A DNA stretch of 13,179 nt from assembly GCA_015661855.1 (NCBI GenBank), contig DQVH01000011.1, forward strand, positions 1-13,179, given 5' to 3'. The position numbers were made by a program, and so were the translations under genes. Source of the stretch: Desulfurococcales archaeon. GTDB taxonomy: Archaea > Thermoproteota > Thermoprotei_A > CAZTBM01 > SZUA-1508. Below are positions 6,949 to 13,179 of the stretch, piece after piece. Below the pieces are notes generated by a model. The model ran no database searches. It was not told where the DNA came from and saw only the letters and a program-made list of their open reading frames with translations. The first letter of the stretch is position 1; each line of letters opens with the position of its first letter.

Positions 6949-8379
6949 GTGTTTGTGTCTTTGGTTGTTCATCCATGGCTGCCTAATTCTCCTAAGAAAA
7001 TTAAGGAGGATATGCTTAAAACTATAGGTGTTAAAGAGGTTAGTGAACTATTTAGTGACATCCCTGAAAAGGTAAGGTTTAAAGGTGAATGGGATAAACT
7101 TGAGATAGGTTTTGGTAGGCCTCTATCCGAATTAGAGATTCAAAGAATAATAGACGACATTCTATCAAAGAATAAAGTATTCAAAAAGCCTCCAGTATTC
7201 TTAGGTGCTGGTGTCTGGCCACACTATGTACCTGAAGTAGTGAAATATATTATGTCGCGAGCAGAATTCTGTACCACATATACTCCATATCAAGCAGAGA
7301 TTTCACAGGGGCTTCTACAAGCTCTATTTGAATACCAGAGTATGATTGCTGATTTACTGGAAATGGAGGTTGTTAATGCATCAATGTATGATTGGGCATC
7401 TGCTGTTGCTGAAGCATTCTTAATGGCGCTAAGAGTCAATAAAGGTAAAAATAGAATCTTAATTCCATCAACTATGAACCCTATGCATTTAGAAGTTGTA
7501 AAAACATATACAATGCCTAGAGGAGTGGTAATAGAGAAGGTAAAGTATGATAGTGTAACGGGATTAATAGACCTAGAGGATTTAAAGGAGAAGGTCGCGA
7601 AAGGGAATGTCGCAGCAGTTTACATTGAAAACCCCTCATTCCTGGGGTTTATAGAGGAGAATGCTAGAGATGTAGGGGAAATAGCTCACGACGGTAAAGC
7701 ACTATTCATTATGGGTGTAGACCCAATAAGTTTAGGTATACTGAAACCGCCGGGAGCTCTGGGGGCAGATATTGCTGTTGGTGAAGGTCAACCATTAGGT
7801 TTAGGACTAAATTATGGGGGGCCATACCTTGGCATTTTCGCAGTAAAGTGGGATATGAAGTTGATAAGGCAAATGCCGGGTAGACTAATAGGGTTAACAA
7901 CAACTGTTGATGGTAAGGATAGAGCATTCACTATGATTTTACAGACTAGAGAACAGCATATTAGAAGGGAGAAAGCTACCTCAAATATTTGTACAAATGA
8001 AGCACTATGTGCTCTCGGTGCAGCAGTATACCTAGCACTAATGGGTAAACATGGACTTAAAAAACTGGGAGAACTGATACTCTATAGAACAAACTATGCA
8101 ATAAAGAAGATGAATACTATTACTGGTGTAAAGGCACCTATATTTAAAAGCTTACACTTTAAGGAGTTCACGGTAAACTTCGATAAAACAAACATGCCAT
8201 ACACTAAAATACATAAAGAGTTATTGAAAAAGGGAATTCACGGAGGACTATACTTAAGAGAGTTCTTTCCAGAATTTGGTGAAACTGCACTCTACTGTGT
8301 AACGGAACTACACACTAAGGATGATATAGACCTCCTAATTAAATCGTTAAAAGAGATTGTTGAGGGATGGAGTAGATAA
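6949..8379 (+). CDS. gcvPA: Glycine dehydrogenase (decarboxylating) subunit 1, P protein alpha half
   Basis: This is the N-terminal half of the split PLP-dependent P protein. It pairs with GcvPB to decarboxylate glycine and transfer the aminomethyl group to lipoyl-GcvH. The 476 residues include HPWLPNS (8-14), FLGAGVWPHYVP (84-95), TPYQAEISQGLLQALFEYQ (112-130), LNYGGPYLGIFA and the REQHIRREKATSNICTNEAL block, all characteristic. The PLP lysine is in the other subunit. The start is uncertain. GTG 6949 overlaps the ribosome site AAAGGTG, so GTG 6955 or, with better 9-base spacing, TTG 6961 (giving MVVHPWLPN, like other archaeal GcvPA proteins) may be the real one. The gene ends one base before the gcvPB ATG. 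Confidence 0.97.
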   Translation: MFVSLVVHPWLPNSPKKIKEDMLKTIGVKEVSELFSDIPEKVRFKGEWDKLEIGFGRPLSELEIQRIIDDILSKNKVFKKPPVFLGAGVWPHYVPEVVKYIMSRAEFCTTYTPYQAEISQGLLQALFEYQSMIADLLEMEVVNASMYDWASAVAEAFLMALRVNKGKNRILIPSTMNPMHLEVVKTYTMPRGVVIEKVKYDSVTGLIDLEDLKEKVAKGNVAAVYIENPSFLGFIEENARDVGEIAHDGKALFIMGVDPISLGILKPPGALGADIAVGEGQPLGLGLNYGGPYLGIFAVKWDMKLIRQMPGRLIGLTTTVDGKDRAFTMILQTREQHIRREKATSNICTNEALCALGAAVYLALMGKHGLKKLGELILYRTNYAIKKMNTITGVKAPIFKSLHFKEFTVNFDKTNMPYTKIHKELLKKGIHGGLYLREFFPEFGETALYCVTELHTKDDIDLLIKSLKEIVEGWSR

Positions 8380-8380
8380 C

Positions 8381-9943
8381 ATGGTGTTTAAACAAGCTAA
8401 ATGGGATGAACCATTAATATATGAACTTGGATGTGAAGGTCGAATAGGATTCCTAGTACCAGAAGTCGAAGAAGATATAAGGAGAGAGGTTGGTGAAATA
8501 CAAATACCCGATAAGATTAGGAGGGAGAACCCTCCAGAACTACCAGAACTTTCAGAGGTTGAAGTTGTAAGACACTTTATCAGACTTTCACAAATGACTT
8601 ATGGTGTTGATAACGGACCTATACCTCTAGGATCATGTACAATGAAGTATAACCCTAAAATATCAGAGTCTATAGCATCCGATCCTAGAATAACACTTCT
8701 ACATCCACTACAGGATGAAGATACAGTGCAAGGATTACTCGAAATAATGTACTTACTACAGAAATGGCTAGCAAACATAGTAGGTATGGATGTATGTACT
8801 TTACATCCTGCAGCTGGAGCTCACAGTGAGCTCGCAGGAGTACTAATAATAAGGAAATATCATGAACTGAAAGGGCAACTTAATAGAAAAAAGGAGATAA
8901 TAGTACCGGATTCAGCTCATGGTACAAATCCTGCAAGTGCAGCAATGGCTGGATTTAGAGTGGTAACAGTTAGATCCGCTCCAGACGGGAATATAGATAT
9001 AGAAGCAGTAAAGGCTGTGGTTTCAGATAGAACTGCAGGATTAATGTTAACTAATCCAAACACATTAGGGCTATTCGAAGAAAACATAGTTGAATTAGCA
9101 GAAATAATACACGAAGTTGATGGCCTACTATACTATGATGGAGCTAACTTAAACGGTATAATGGGGTATACTAGACCAGGTGATATGGGTTTTGATATAG
9201 CACACATAAACATACATAAGACTTTCGGTTCACCACATGGTGGTGGAGGTCCAGGAGCAGGCCCACTATGTGTTAAAGAGAGAATAGTTGACCCCGAAAG
9301 AAATATAAAACTCTCAGACTTACTACCGGGACCAATAGTTAAATATGATAATGTAAGAAAAAAGTACTACCTTAAGAAGCCAGGTAAATACTCTATAGGA
9401 TGGCTTAAATCATTTTTTGCTAACACTATACCATTAATTAAAGCATTCATATACATAGCGTGTTTGGGACCTCAAGGATTAAAAGAGGTAACAGAACAAG
9501 CAGTTATCAATACAAACTATTTCATAAAGAAACTTAAAGATACTAAAGGGTATAGTCTACCCTACGATCCAGAAAGATATAGAAAGCACGAAGTAGTTTT
9601 CAGCGCTAAACCAATGACACAAGATGTAGGTGTAACAGCAGAAGATGTATGTAAAGGACTACTTGATGCGGGATTCTATGCACCAACAATGTACTTTCCA
9701 CTAATAGTACAGGAAGCATTGATGATAGAATTTACTGATACAGAAACCAAAGAAAATATCGATAAATATGCTGAAAGAATGAAGGAAATAGCTAAAATAG
9801 CGTACGAGAATCCTGAAGAAGCAAAGAAGTGGCCTAGAAATACAGTAGTAACAAGAGTTGATCTAGTAAAAGCTAACCATCCCAAAACAGTAACACCGTC
9901 ATGGAGAGTACTTAAGCTAAGAAAGGAGGGTAAAATAAAATAA
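8381..9943 (+). CDS. gcvPB: Glycine dehydrogenase (decarboxylating) subunit 2, P protein beta half with PLP lysine
   Basis: This is the catalytic half of the split P protein. From ATG 8381 it is 520 residues. PLP forms a Schiff base with K280 in AHINIHKTFGSPHGGGGPG (274-292). Other family blocks are PLGSCTMKYNPK (82-93), HPAAGAHSEL (142-151), DSAHGTNPASAAM (177-189), TNPNTLGLFE (224-233) and YYDGANLNG (251-259). A longer frame runs back to a TTG at 8357 inside gcvPA, but ATG 8381 is preferred because GAGGGATGG (8362-8370) lies ten bases upstream and MVFKQAKWDE fits the family N-terminus. The one-base gap to gcvPA implies translational coupling, which suits equimolar subunits. Confidence 0.97.
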   Translation: MVFKQAKWDEPLIYELGCEGRIGFLVPEVEEDIRREVGEIQIPDKIRRENPPELPELSEVEVVRHFIRLSQMTYGVDNGPIPLGSCTMKYNPKISESIASDPRITLLHPLQDEDTVQGLLEIMYLLQKWLANIVGMDVCTLHPAAGAHSELAGVLIIRKYHELKGQLNRKKEIIVPDSAHGTNPASAAMAGFRVVTVRSAPDGNIDIEAVKAVVSDRTAGLMLTNPNTLGLFEENIVELAEIIHEVDGLLYYDGANLNGIMGYTRPGDMGFDIAHINIHKTFGSPHGGGGPGAGPLCVKERIVDPERNIKLSDLLPGPIVKYDNVRKKYYLKKPGKYSIGWLKSFFANTIPLIKAFIYIACLGPQGLKEVTEQAVINTNYFIKKLKDTKGYSLPYDPERYRKHEVVFSAKPMTQDVGVTAEDVCKGLLDAGFYAPTMYFPLIVQEALMIEFTDTETKENIDKYAERMKEIAKIAYENPEEAKKWPRNTVVTRVDLVKANHPKTVTPSWRVLKLRKEGKIK

Positions 9944-9991
9944 TATACATACGAGTAGGAAAACGTCGAATAATACATAATTCTCATTGTA

Positions 9992-10012
9992 TTTTTACAT
10001 AAATGCATTTTT
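9992..10012 (+). terminator. Probable T-tract terminator of the gcvPA-gcvPB operon
   Basis: Two T5 runs at 9992-9996 and 10008-10012 lie 49 and 65 bases after the gcvPB stop in AT-rich sequence without an evident hairpin. Archaeal termination commonly uses such T tracts. The rest of 9944-10186 holds no gene that I can see. Confidence 0.35.
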
Positions 10013-10090
10013 AAATACGCGTTTAAAAGTAGTATAGTAATGATACAATACACAATCAGATATAACTAAAGAACTCCTTTACATCACAAT

Positions 10091-10102
10091 TAGGGTCCCC
10101 TA
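10091..10102. repeat. Short GC-rich inverted repeat in AT-rich spacer
   Basis: TAGGG and CCCTA flank TC, a 5-base inverted repeat that stands out from the very AT-rich surroundings about 85 bases before the Cren7-like gene. It could be a protein-binding site or chance. No function can be assigned. Confidence 0.2.
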
Positions 10103-10143
10103 GTATTTCACAATATACCCGTTTCTGAAAGAGTATAGTAAAG

Positions 10144-10180
10144 TTTATAATTCATATTCATGATAAATAATATTGGGTGA
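10144..10180 (+). promoter_or_regulatory. Promoter and ribosome site of the Cren7-like gene
   Basis: TTTATAATT (10144-10152) is a TATA box that predicts a start near 10174. GGGTGA (10175-10180) is a good ribosome site six bases before the ATG at 10187. The gene thus has its own promoter with a very short leader, and the pair supports it as a real gene despite its size. Confidence 0.6.
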
Positions 10181-10186
10181 AGAAAT

Positions 10187-10327
10187 ATGGCCAAGTGCCC
10201 AAAGTGTGGAGCTGAAGTAGAGAAGCCAATAAAGACTTGGGTTCTAGCACCTAAGGGTAGAAAGGGTGTAACAATAGGCTTATTCAAGTGTCCCAACGGA
10301 CACTACTTTAGAGCAAAAGTAGAGTAA
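10187..10327 (+). CDS. Cren7-like small chromatin protein with zinc-ribbon pattern
   Basis: This 46-residue basic protein reads MAKCPKCGAE at its start. Its core WVLAPKGRKGVTIGLFK (18-34) is very close to the DNA-binding SH3-like core of the crenarchaeal chromatin protein Cren7 (WALAPKGRKGVKIGLFK, from memory), and HYFRAKVE (39-46) resembles the Cren7 YFRHKL end. W18, L20, P22, R25 and V28 correspond to Cren7 residues that contact or intercalate in the minor groove. Unlike classical Cren7, it has C4 and C7 (CPKC) plus C35 and H39 (CPNGH), a likely four-ligand zinc ribbon joining the two ends. The dedicated TATA box, ribosome site and downstream terminator support expression. The likely role is DNA binding and compaction. 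An RNA-binding or transcription-factor-like zinc ribbon is the alternative. Confidence 0.85.
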   Translation: MAKCPKCGAEVEKPIKTWVLAPKGRKGVTIGLFKCPNGHYFRAKVE

Positions 10328-10342
10328 AATAAAACAACAAAC

Positions 10343-10374
10343 TTAGCTTTAAACTCCAACTAGCTAACTTTTTT
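10343..10374 (+). terminator. Hairpin and poly-T terminator of the Cren7-like gene
   Basis: TTAGCT (10343-10348) and AGCTAA (10362-10367) can form a 6-base stem over a 13-base loop and are followed at once by T6 (10369-10374). The position, 16 bases after the stop, and the polarity fit termination of the Cren7-like transcript before the next promoter at 10391. Confidence 0.5.
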
Positions 10375-10390
10375 CTCCTCTCCATTAAAG

Positions 10391-10400
10391 ATTTATAATC
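10391..10400 (+). promoter_or_regulatory. TATA box preceding the candidate C/D box RNA
   Basis: ATTTATAATC is a TATA-like element in a gap with no plus-strand protein gene after it. A start about 26 bases from its centre falls at 10421-10423, immediately before the C box of the candidate guide RNA. A second TATA-like stretch (TTTTATACA, about 10404-10412) is less well placed. Confidence 0.45.
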
Positions 10401-10420
10401 TAGTTTTATACAAATTAATA

Positions 10421-10476
10421 TCTGGATGATTGGAGTTATGCCATCTGATTGGTGATGTTCTCTGGGGTAAATGACG
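10421..10476 (+). ncRNA. Candidate C/D box guide sRNA
   Basis: The elements are box C ATGATTG (10426-10432), 12 bases, box D' CTGA (10445-10448), 3 bases, box C' GTGATGT (10452-10458), 12 bases, box D ATGA (10471-10474). The 12+12 spacing and total of about 56 bases are canonical for archaeal C/D sRNAs. Boxes C and D each depart from consensus, but the departures compensate: the kink-turn pair usually formed by C-box G6 and D-box C1 would be U and A here. The bases flanking the C and D boxes can also pair (10423-10424 with 10475-10476). A TATA box sits at the right distance upstream. It runs into the 3' end of cdvC on the other strand. By the fifth-base rule the guides would methylate a C in CATAAC (D') and a C in TTACCCC (D). 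Targets are not established. Confidence 0.5.
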
Positions 10477-10483
10477 TAATACC

Positions 10484-11623
10484 CTACACTGCTCCATATG
10501 CTCTAAACCATTCCTCATAAGCTTTTAATAGTCTACTACTAATACTTGGTTTACGTTTAGATATAACTTCCAGAAAGTCCTGCATTGATATAGGTCTTGG
10601 TGTACCCACTCCCCCGTGCTTTTCGAAGAGTTCTCTTACAACTTTAATTTGTGCGTCTAAGCATATGTCTTTGATATCGCTTGCTGAATATCCTTCAGTT
10701 AGTCTTGCTAGCTCTCTAAAATCGATATCATCTGATAGTTTTAAGCCTCGTGTATAGTACTTGAATAGTTGTAGTCTAGCTGTAAAGTCTGGTGGTTTAA
10801 CATATATTCTCTTTTGAAACCTTCTAATAAACGCTTCATCTAGTTTCCATGGCTTATTTGTTGCAGCTATAACGTATAGGTGTAATCTTAGTGTTTTACT
10901 CCTTAAACCATCCATTTCCTGAAGAAACTGATTTCTAACTCTAATCTCTCCTCCAACTTCATTATAGTGTACTCCTAAGAGAGCATCAACTTCATCAATG
11001 AATATTATTACTGGTTTACCCTGTTTAGCTATCTCTCTACTCCTTCTAAATAGTTTCGCAACATTCTTTTCTGCTTCACCAAGCCATTTGGACATAATTG
11101 AAGCTGCATCTACATGAATAAATACAGCATCAATTTCGTTAGCTACTGCAGTAGCAAGTAGTGTTTTACCACATCCTGGAGGACCAAATAATAGTATTCC
11201 TCTAGGCCAGCCTAGAGGGAAGAGATCAGGTCTTCTAATGGGGTATACTATTGCATCTTTTATTGCCCTCTTAGCCTCATCTATATCAACAATGTCATTC
11301 CATGTAATTTTTGGCTTCTCTCTCACAATGAGTTCATCTACATCTAGAAGATCACCGTACGTATAGAGATCAGTAGTTTCATAGCTAACAGCCTGACCTT
11401 CAAGATATCTTACCCTCTCCTGATACTCCCTAATTTTACTTACATATACTCTAATGAATGGACTATTTGGATATAACTTTACTATTTTAGACAGTATTTC
11501 AATAGCCCTCTTATAATTAGCGATAGCGGTCTCCCTTAAACCCTTCCTATCAGCCTCAATAGCTTTAAGAGCATACTTTCTAGCTAATTCCTCAAGATGG
11601 TTAGAAACCACATTAATCACCAT
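10484..11623 (-). CDS. cdvC: CdvC, Vps4-like AAA ATPase of the ESCRT-type division machinery
   Basis: This ATPase remodels CdvB-family polymers during cytokinesis and vesicle formation. The 379-residue protein has an N-terminal three-helix MIT domain (about 1-75) that binds the MIM2 motif of CdvB, a linker (76-105), and one AAA module. That module contains Walker A GPPGCGKT (147-154), pore loop KWLGEAEK (179-186), Walker B IIFIDE (206-211), sensor 1 AATN (253-256) and arginine fingers FIRRF (265-269). The small alpha domain and a C-terminal helix (SSRLLKAYEEWFRAY) follow. ATG 11623 has no ribosome site. GGTGAT just inside the frame could instead serve the in-frame GTG at 11611, removing four residues. 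It lies 108 bases after cdvB, with its own probable TATA box. Confidence 0.97.
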   Translation of the reverse strand: MVINVVSNHLEELARKYALKAIEADRKGLRETAIANYKRAIEILSKIVKLYPNSPFIRVYVSKIREYQERVRYLEGQAVSYETTDLYTYGDLLDVDELIVREKPKITWNDIVDIDEAKRAIKDAIVYPIRRPDLFPLGWPRGILLFGPPGCGKTLLATAVANEIDAVFIHVDAASIMSKWLGEAEKNVAKLFRRSREIAKQGKPVIIFIDEVDALLGVHYNEVGGEIRVRNQFLQEMDGLRSKTLRLHLYVIAATNKPWKLDEAFIRRFQKRIYVKPPDFTARLQLFKYYTRGLKLSDDIDFRELARLTEGYSASDIKDICLDAQIKVVRELFEKHGGVGTPRPISMQDFLEVISKRKPSISSRLLKAYEEWFRAYGAV

Positions 11624-11682
11624 TACTAATCAATATACAATCATAGAGTATGTATGTAAGTGTAAAAGCTTGGTTAAAGCAT

Positions 11683-11692
11683 AAAAATATAT
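11683..11692 (-). promoter_or_regulatory. Possible internal promoter of cdvC
   Basis: In the 108-base cdvB-cdvC gap the minus strand reads ATATATTTTT, a TATA-like element about 64 bases before the cdvC ATG. It predicts a start near 11660 and a leader of about 37 bases. This would let cdvC be transcribed apart from cdvA-cdvB. The gap holds no ORF. Confidence 0.4.
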
Positions 11693-11731
11693 TATTTATT
11701 CTACTTTTCATTTTTTTCTCAATCGCCGAGC

Positions 11732-12625
11732 TTACGTGAACCTTATTTTACCCTTTTTATTTAGTGATTCTAGGGCTTTTAGTATGTCATCTCTTGATAC
11801 ATCTAATTCTTGAGCACATTTACTTACATCTATTAGTCCGTTATGTTCTTTAAGGTAGTCTAGTACTCTCAATTCAAGCTCTTCTAAGGGTATATGTCTG
11901 GGCGGTTTTCTCACCTTTTTAACTGGAGATGTTATTGTTGTTGTTCCTCCACTTGTGGGTAAGGCTATTGCTAGTGGTGTTTGTACTCTTGTTTTTTCGG
12001 TTTCCATCAGCGCTGGTGGTAATTCCGGAAACTTCTCCTTAATCTTCTCTTCAGCTACGGCTTTAGCTTCTTCAAGTATTTTTCTAGCCTCTTCACTGTT
12101 AACACTAATAGTCACTGTCGTATTAGATACTTCACCAAATTCTATGAGCATACTGTTCATCATATTAGTTATCTCTTCAAGTTCTATAGCTGTTTCAGGT
12201 ATTATATTTACGAGTTGACTTTTTAAATCCTTAAGTATGCTTATAATGGGGGCTAAGACTATAGCGATATTACTTATCTCTCTAATTGTCTCCAATCTTA
12301 TAATTATCTTTTCTAGAGCTAACTTACTTGAGTATATTATTTTAGCTATCTTCCTTATTTCAGCTACTTCACTAGCATATATTGTTGCTCGAGCCATATC
12401 TTTTGCTATATATGCTGAAATGGTTTTTTCGAAAAGCTCTTTATCTCTCTGATGGAGTCTTGTTAGTACCTCTTCTAATTTATCCTTCTGAATATTAAGT
12501 CTGTAAATTACATCGTTAATTTTCTTCTTAAAATCACCCTTTGATGATGGTACTATAGCTCTAATTATTTTGAGTAAAAAACGTCTCCCACTTCCACTCC
12601 TTCTCCATGTATTACTCACTATCAA
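11732..12625 (-). CDS. cdvB: CdvB, ESCRT-III-like division protein with MIM2 and winged helix
   Basis: This is the main ESCRT-III homologue, which forms polymers at the division ring. The 297 residues comprise an ESCRT-III helical core (about 16-170, basic N-terminus then long helices), a Pro-containing MIM2-like segment F199-P-E-L-P-P-A (199-205) that should bind the CdvC MIT domain, a Thr/Pro-rich linker (210-245) and a C-terminal winged-helix domain (246-297) that binds the CdvA tail. The winged helix is the feature that separates CdvB from its shorter paralogues. The start is doubtful. TTG 12625 is only two bases from the AGGGGG ribosome site, while the in-frame GTG at 12619 has eight-base spacing and is preferred by that criterion. 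It follows cdvA by 18 bases. Confidence 0.95.
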   Translation of the reverse strand: MIVSNTWRRSGSGRRFLLKIIRAIVPSSKGDFKKKINDVIYRLNIQKDKLEEVLTRLHQRDKELFEKTISAYIAKDMARATIYASEVAEIRKIAKIIYSSKLALEKIIIRLETIREISNIAIVLAPIISILKDLKSQLVNIIPETAIELEEITNMMNSMLIEFGEVSNTTVTISVNSEEARKILEEAKAVAEEKIKEKFPELPPALMETEKTRVQTPLAIALPTSGGTTTITSPVKKVRKPPRHIPLEELELRVLDYLKEHNGLIDVSKCAQELDVSRDDILKALESLNKKGKIRFT

Positions 12626-12643
12626 TACCCCCTATTTGAGTCT

Positions 12644-13179
12644 TCAGCTTCCCTCAACAATTTTTACTACTAATGGTTTCTCCTCTTTAGGTAGAGGGGC
12701 TGACTGCTCCTTTTTCTCAGATGGTGCTGGGGATGGTATTTTAGCTTCTTTCCTCTCTATTTTCTCGATGAATACTGGTTCTGTTTCAAGTTTATTAAGT
12801 TCGTCAAGTGTTTTCTCAACATCCTTCTTTTCAGTGAAGTATCTATCCAGACTCCTCTTTAACATTACATATACTCTACTAAATGTGCTATCACCTATCT
12901 CACCAGCCATTCTAGATATTTTTATTGCTGCTAATGCTCTCTCAATCTCCATTATCTCCTTTTCCACCATAGCTATTCTTATTTTAAGCTTTTCTCTAAC
13001 CTCTCTTGATTTAACTTTAATCCTTTCGTATTCTTTCTCAAGTTTACTCCTAAACTCCTTATATGCATGGTCTGCTATCTCACCCTTATCATGTAGTTCA
13101 TTAAGAGCTTTCATTCTCTTTCTAACTATTTCTAGCTGCTTCATAACCTCTAGTGCTTCCGCTTTCCATGTTGGTATAA
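12644..13179 (-). CDS. cdvA: CdvA, membrane-associated division scaffold (N-terminus outside window)
   Basis: CdvA is the crenarchaeal protein that binds membrane and recruits CdvB to the division site. The frame is open to the window edge, so the ATG at 13144 is internal and the N-terminal PRC-barrel domain lies outside. What is visible is about 178 residues. A highly charged coiled coil begins IPTWKAEALEV and runs to the LDELNKLE region. A Pro/Lys/Glu linker (PSPAPSEKKEQ) follows, then a C-terminal tail EKPLVVKIVEGS. A short hydrophobic strand in that place is how the known E3B peptide of CdvA completes the broken winged helix of CdvB, which is encoded 18 bases downstream. The gene order cdvA-cdvB-cdvC is canonical. 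Confidence 0.93.
   Translation of the reverse strand, partial: IPTWKAEALEVMKQLEIVRKRMKALNELHDKGEIADHAYKEFRSKLEKEYERIKVKSREVREKLKIRIAMVEKEIMEIERALAAIKISRMAGEIGDSTFSRVYVMLKRSLDRYFTEKKDVEKTLDELNKLETEPVFIEKIERKEAKIPSPAPSEKKEQSAPLPKEEKPLVVKIVEGS

Noticed and set aside
6784..6972. 62-residue minus-strand ORF spanning the gcvT-gcvPA intergenic region
   Set aside because: It covers both promoters and the gcvPA start, has no ribosome site and no recognisable sequence features.
9676..10053. 125-residue minus-strand ORF over the gcvPB 3' end
   Set aside because: It is mostly the antisense of a strongly conserved gcvPB, and the hydrophobic composition is what the reverse frame of such DNA gives.
10030..10130. 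Possible second C/D box RNA (ATGATAC near 10048, CTGA near 10124)
   Set aside because: The boxes are about 75 bases apart and no internal D'/C' pair with proper spacing is present.
10108..10296. 62-residue minus-strand ORF over the Cren7-like gene
   Set aside because: It is antisense to a gene with a TATA box, ribosome site and clear homology; it has none of these itself.
11955..12452. Two hydrophobic plus-strand ORFs inside cdvB that could pass for membrane proteins
   Set aside because: They are reverse-frame readings of the Lys/Glu-rich CdvB helices, which give Leu/Ile/Ser-rich antisense; no start signals.
1..13179. Mobile elements, CRISPR arrays, prophage genes, tRNA or rRNA genes
   Set aside because: No transposase or integrase, no regularly spaced repeats and no tRNA T-arm pattern were seen; the genes are housekeeping and tightly packed.

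Overview
The window looks like chromosomal backbone of a hyperthermophilic crenarchaeon (Thermoproteota), most plausibly from the Desulfurococcales/Ignisphaera side. The reasons are a complete-looking cdvA-cdvB-cdvC (ESCRT-type) division cluster, a Cren7-like small chromatin protein, archaeal TATA-box promoters, a split glycine decarboxylase P protein, AT-rich DNA, frequent GTG/TTG starts and very tight gene packing. The species is inference. No mobile element, CRISPR array, tRNA or rRNA was seen, and no gap without a gene exceeds about 245 bases.

Layout. (1) 1-2684, plus strand: a tightly packed run of a TIM-barrel sugar isomerase/endonuclease IV-like protein (cut by the window edge), RNase HII (rnhB) and a DRG/Obg-type GTPase with a TGS domain and an unusual G3 motif. 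(2) 3946-2699, minus strand: a PAC2-family proteasome-assembly-like protein followed by an atypical Hsp20, a small proteostasis operon. It is divergent from (3) 4055-5167, plus strand, an archaeal COG3199-type ATP-NAD kinase. The divergent gap holds a perfect inverted repeat overlapping a shared TATA-like element. (4) 5200-9943: the glycine cleavage system as two divergent operons, gcvT-gcvH on the minus strand and gcvPA-gcvPB on the plus strand, with a 167-base control region between them. The dihydrolipoamide dehydrogenase (L protein) and lipoate attachment genes are not in the window. (5) 9944-10483: an intergenic stretch that is not empty. It holds a 46-residue Cren7-like protein with a zinc-ribbon pattern, a hairpin plus poly-T terminator, and then a promoter followed by a candidate C/D box guide RNA. 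(6) 13179-10484, minus strand: cdvA (N-terminus cut off), cdvB and cdvC, with cdvC also having its own probable promoter.

How the genes work together. GcvPA/PB decarboxylate glycine and load the aminomethyl group on lipoyl-GcvH, and GcvT releases the C1 unit to the folate-type carrier. CdvA recruits CdvB (ESCRT-III-like) through its C-terminal tail, and the Vps4-like ATPase CdvC remodels CdvB polymers through its MIT domain. PAC2 and Hsp20 are a plausible protein quality control pair.

The items most worth a second look are the candidate C/D box sRNA (its C and D boxes deviate from consensus in a compensatory way), the zinc-ribbon Cren7-like protein, the palindrome in the PAC2/NAD kinase promoter, and the leader of gcvPA with an in-frame 11-codon ORF.
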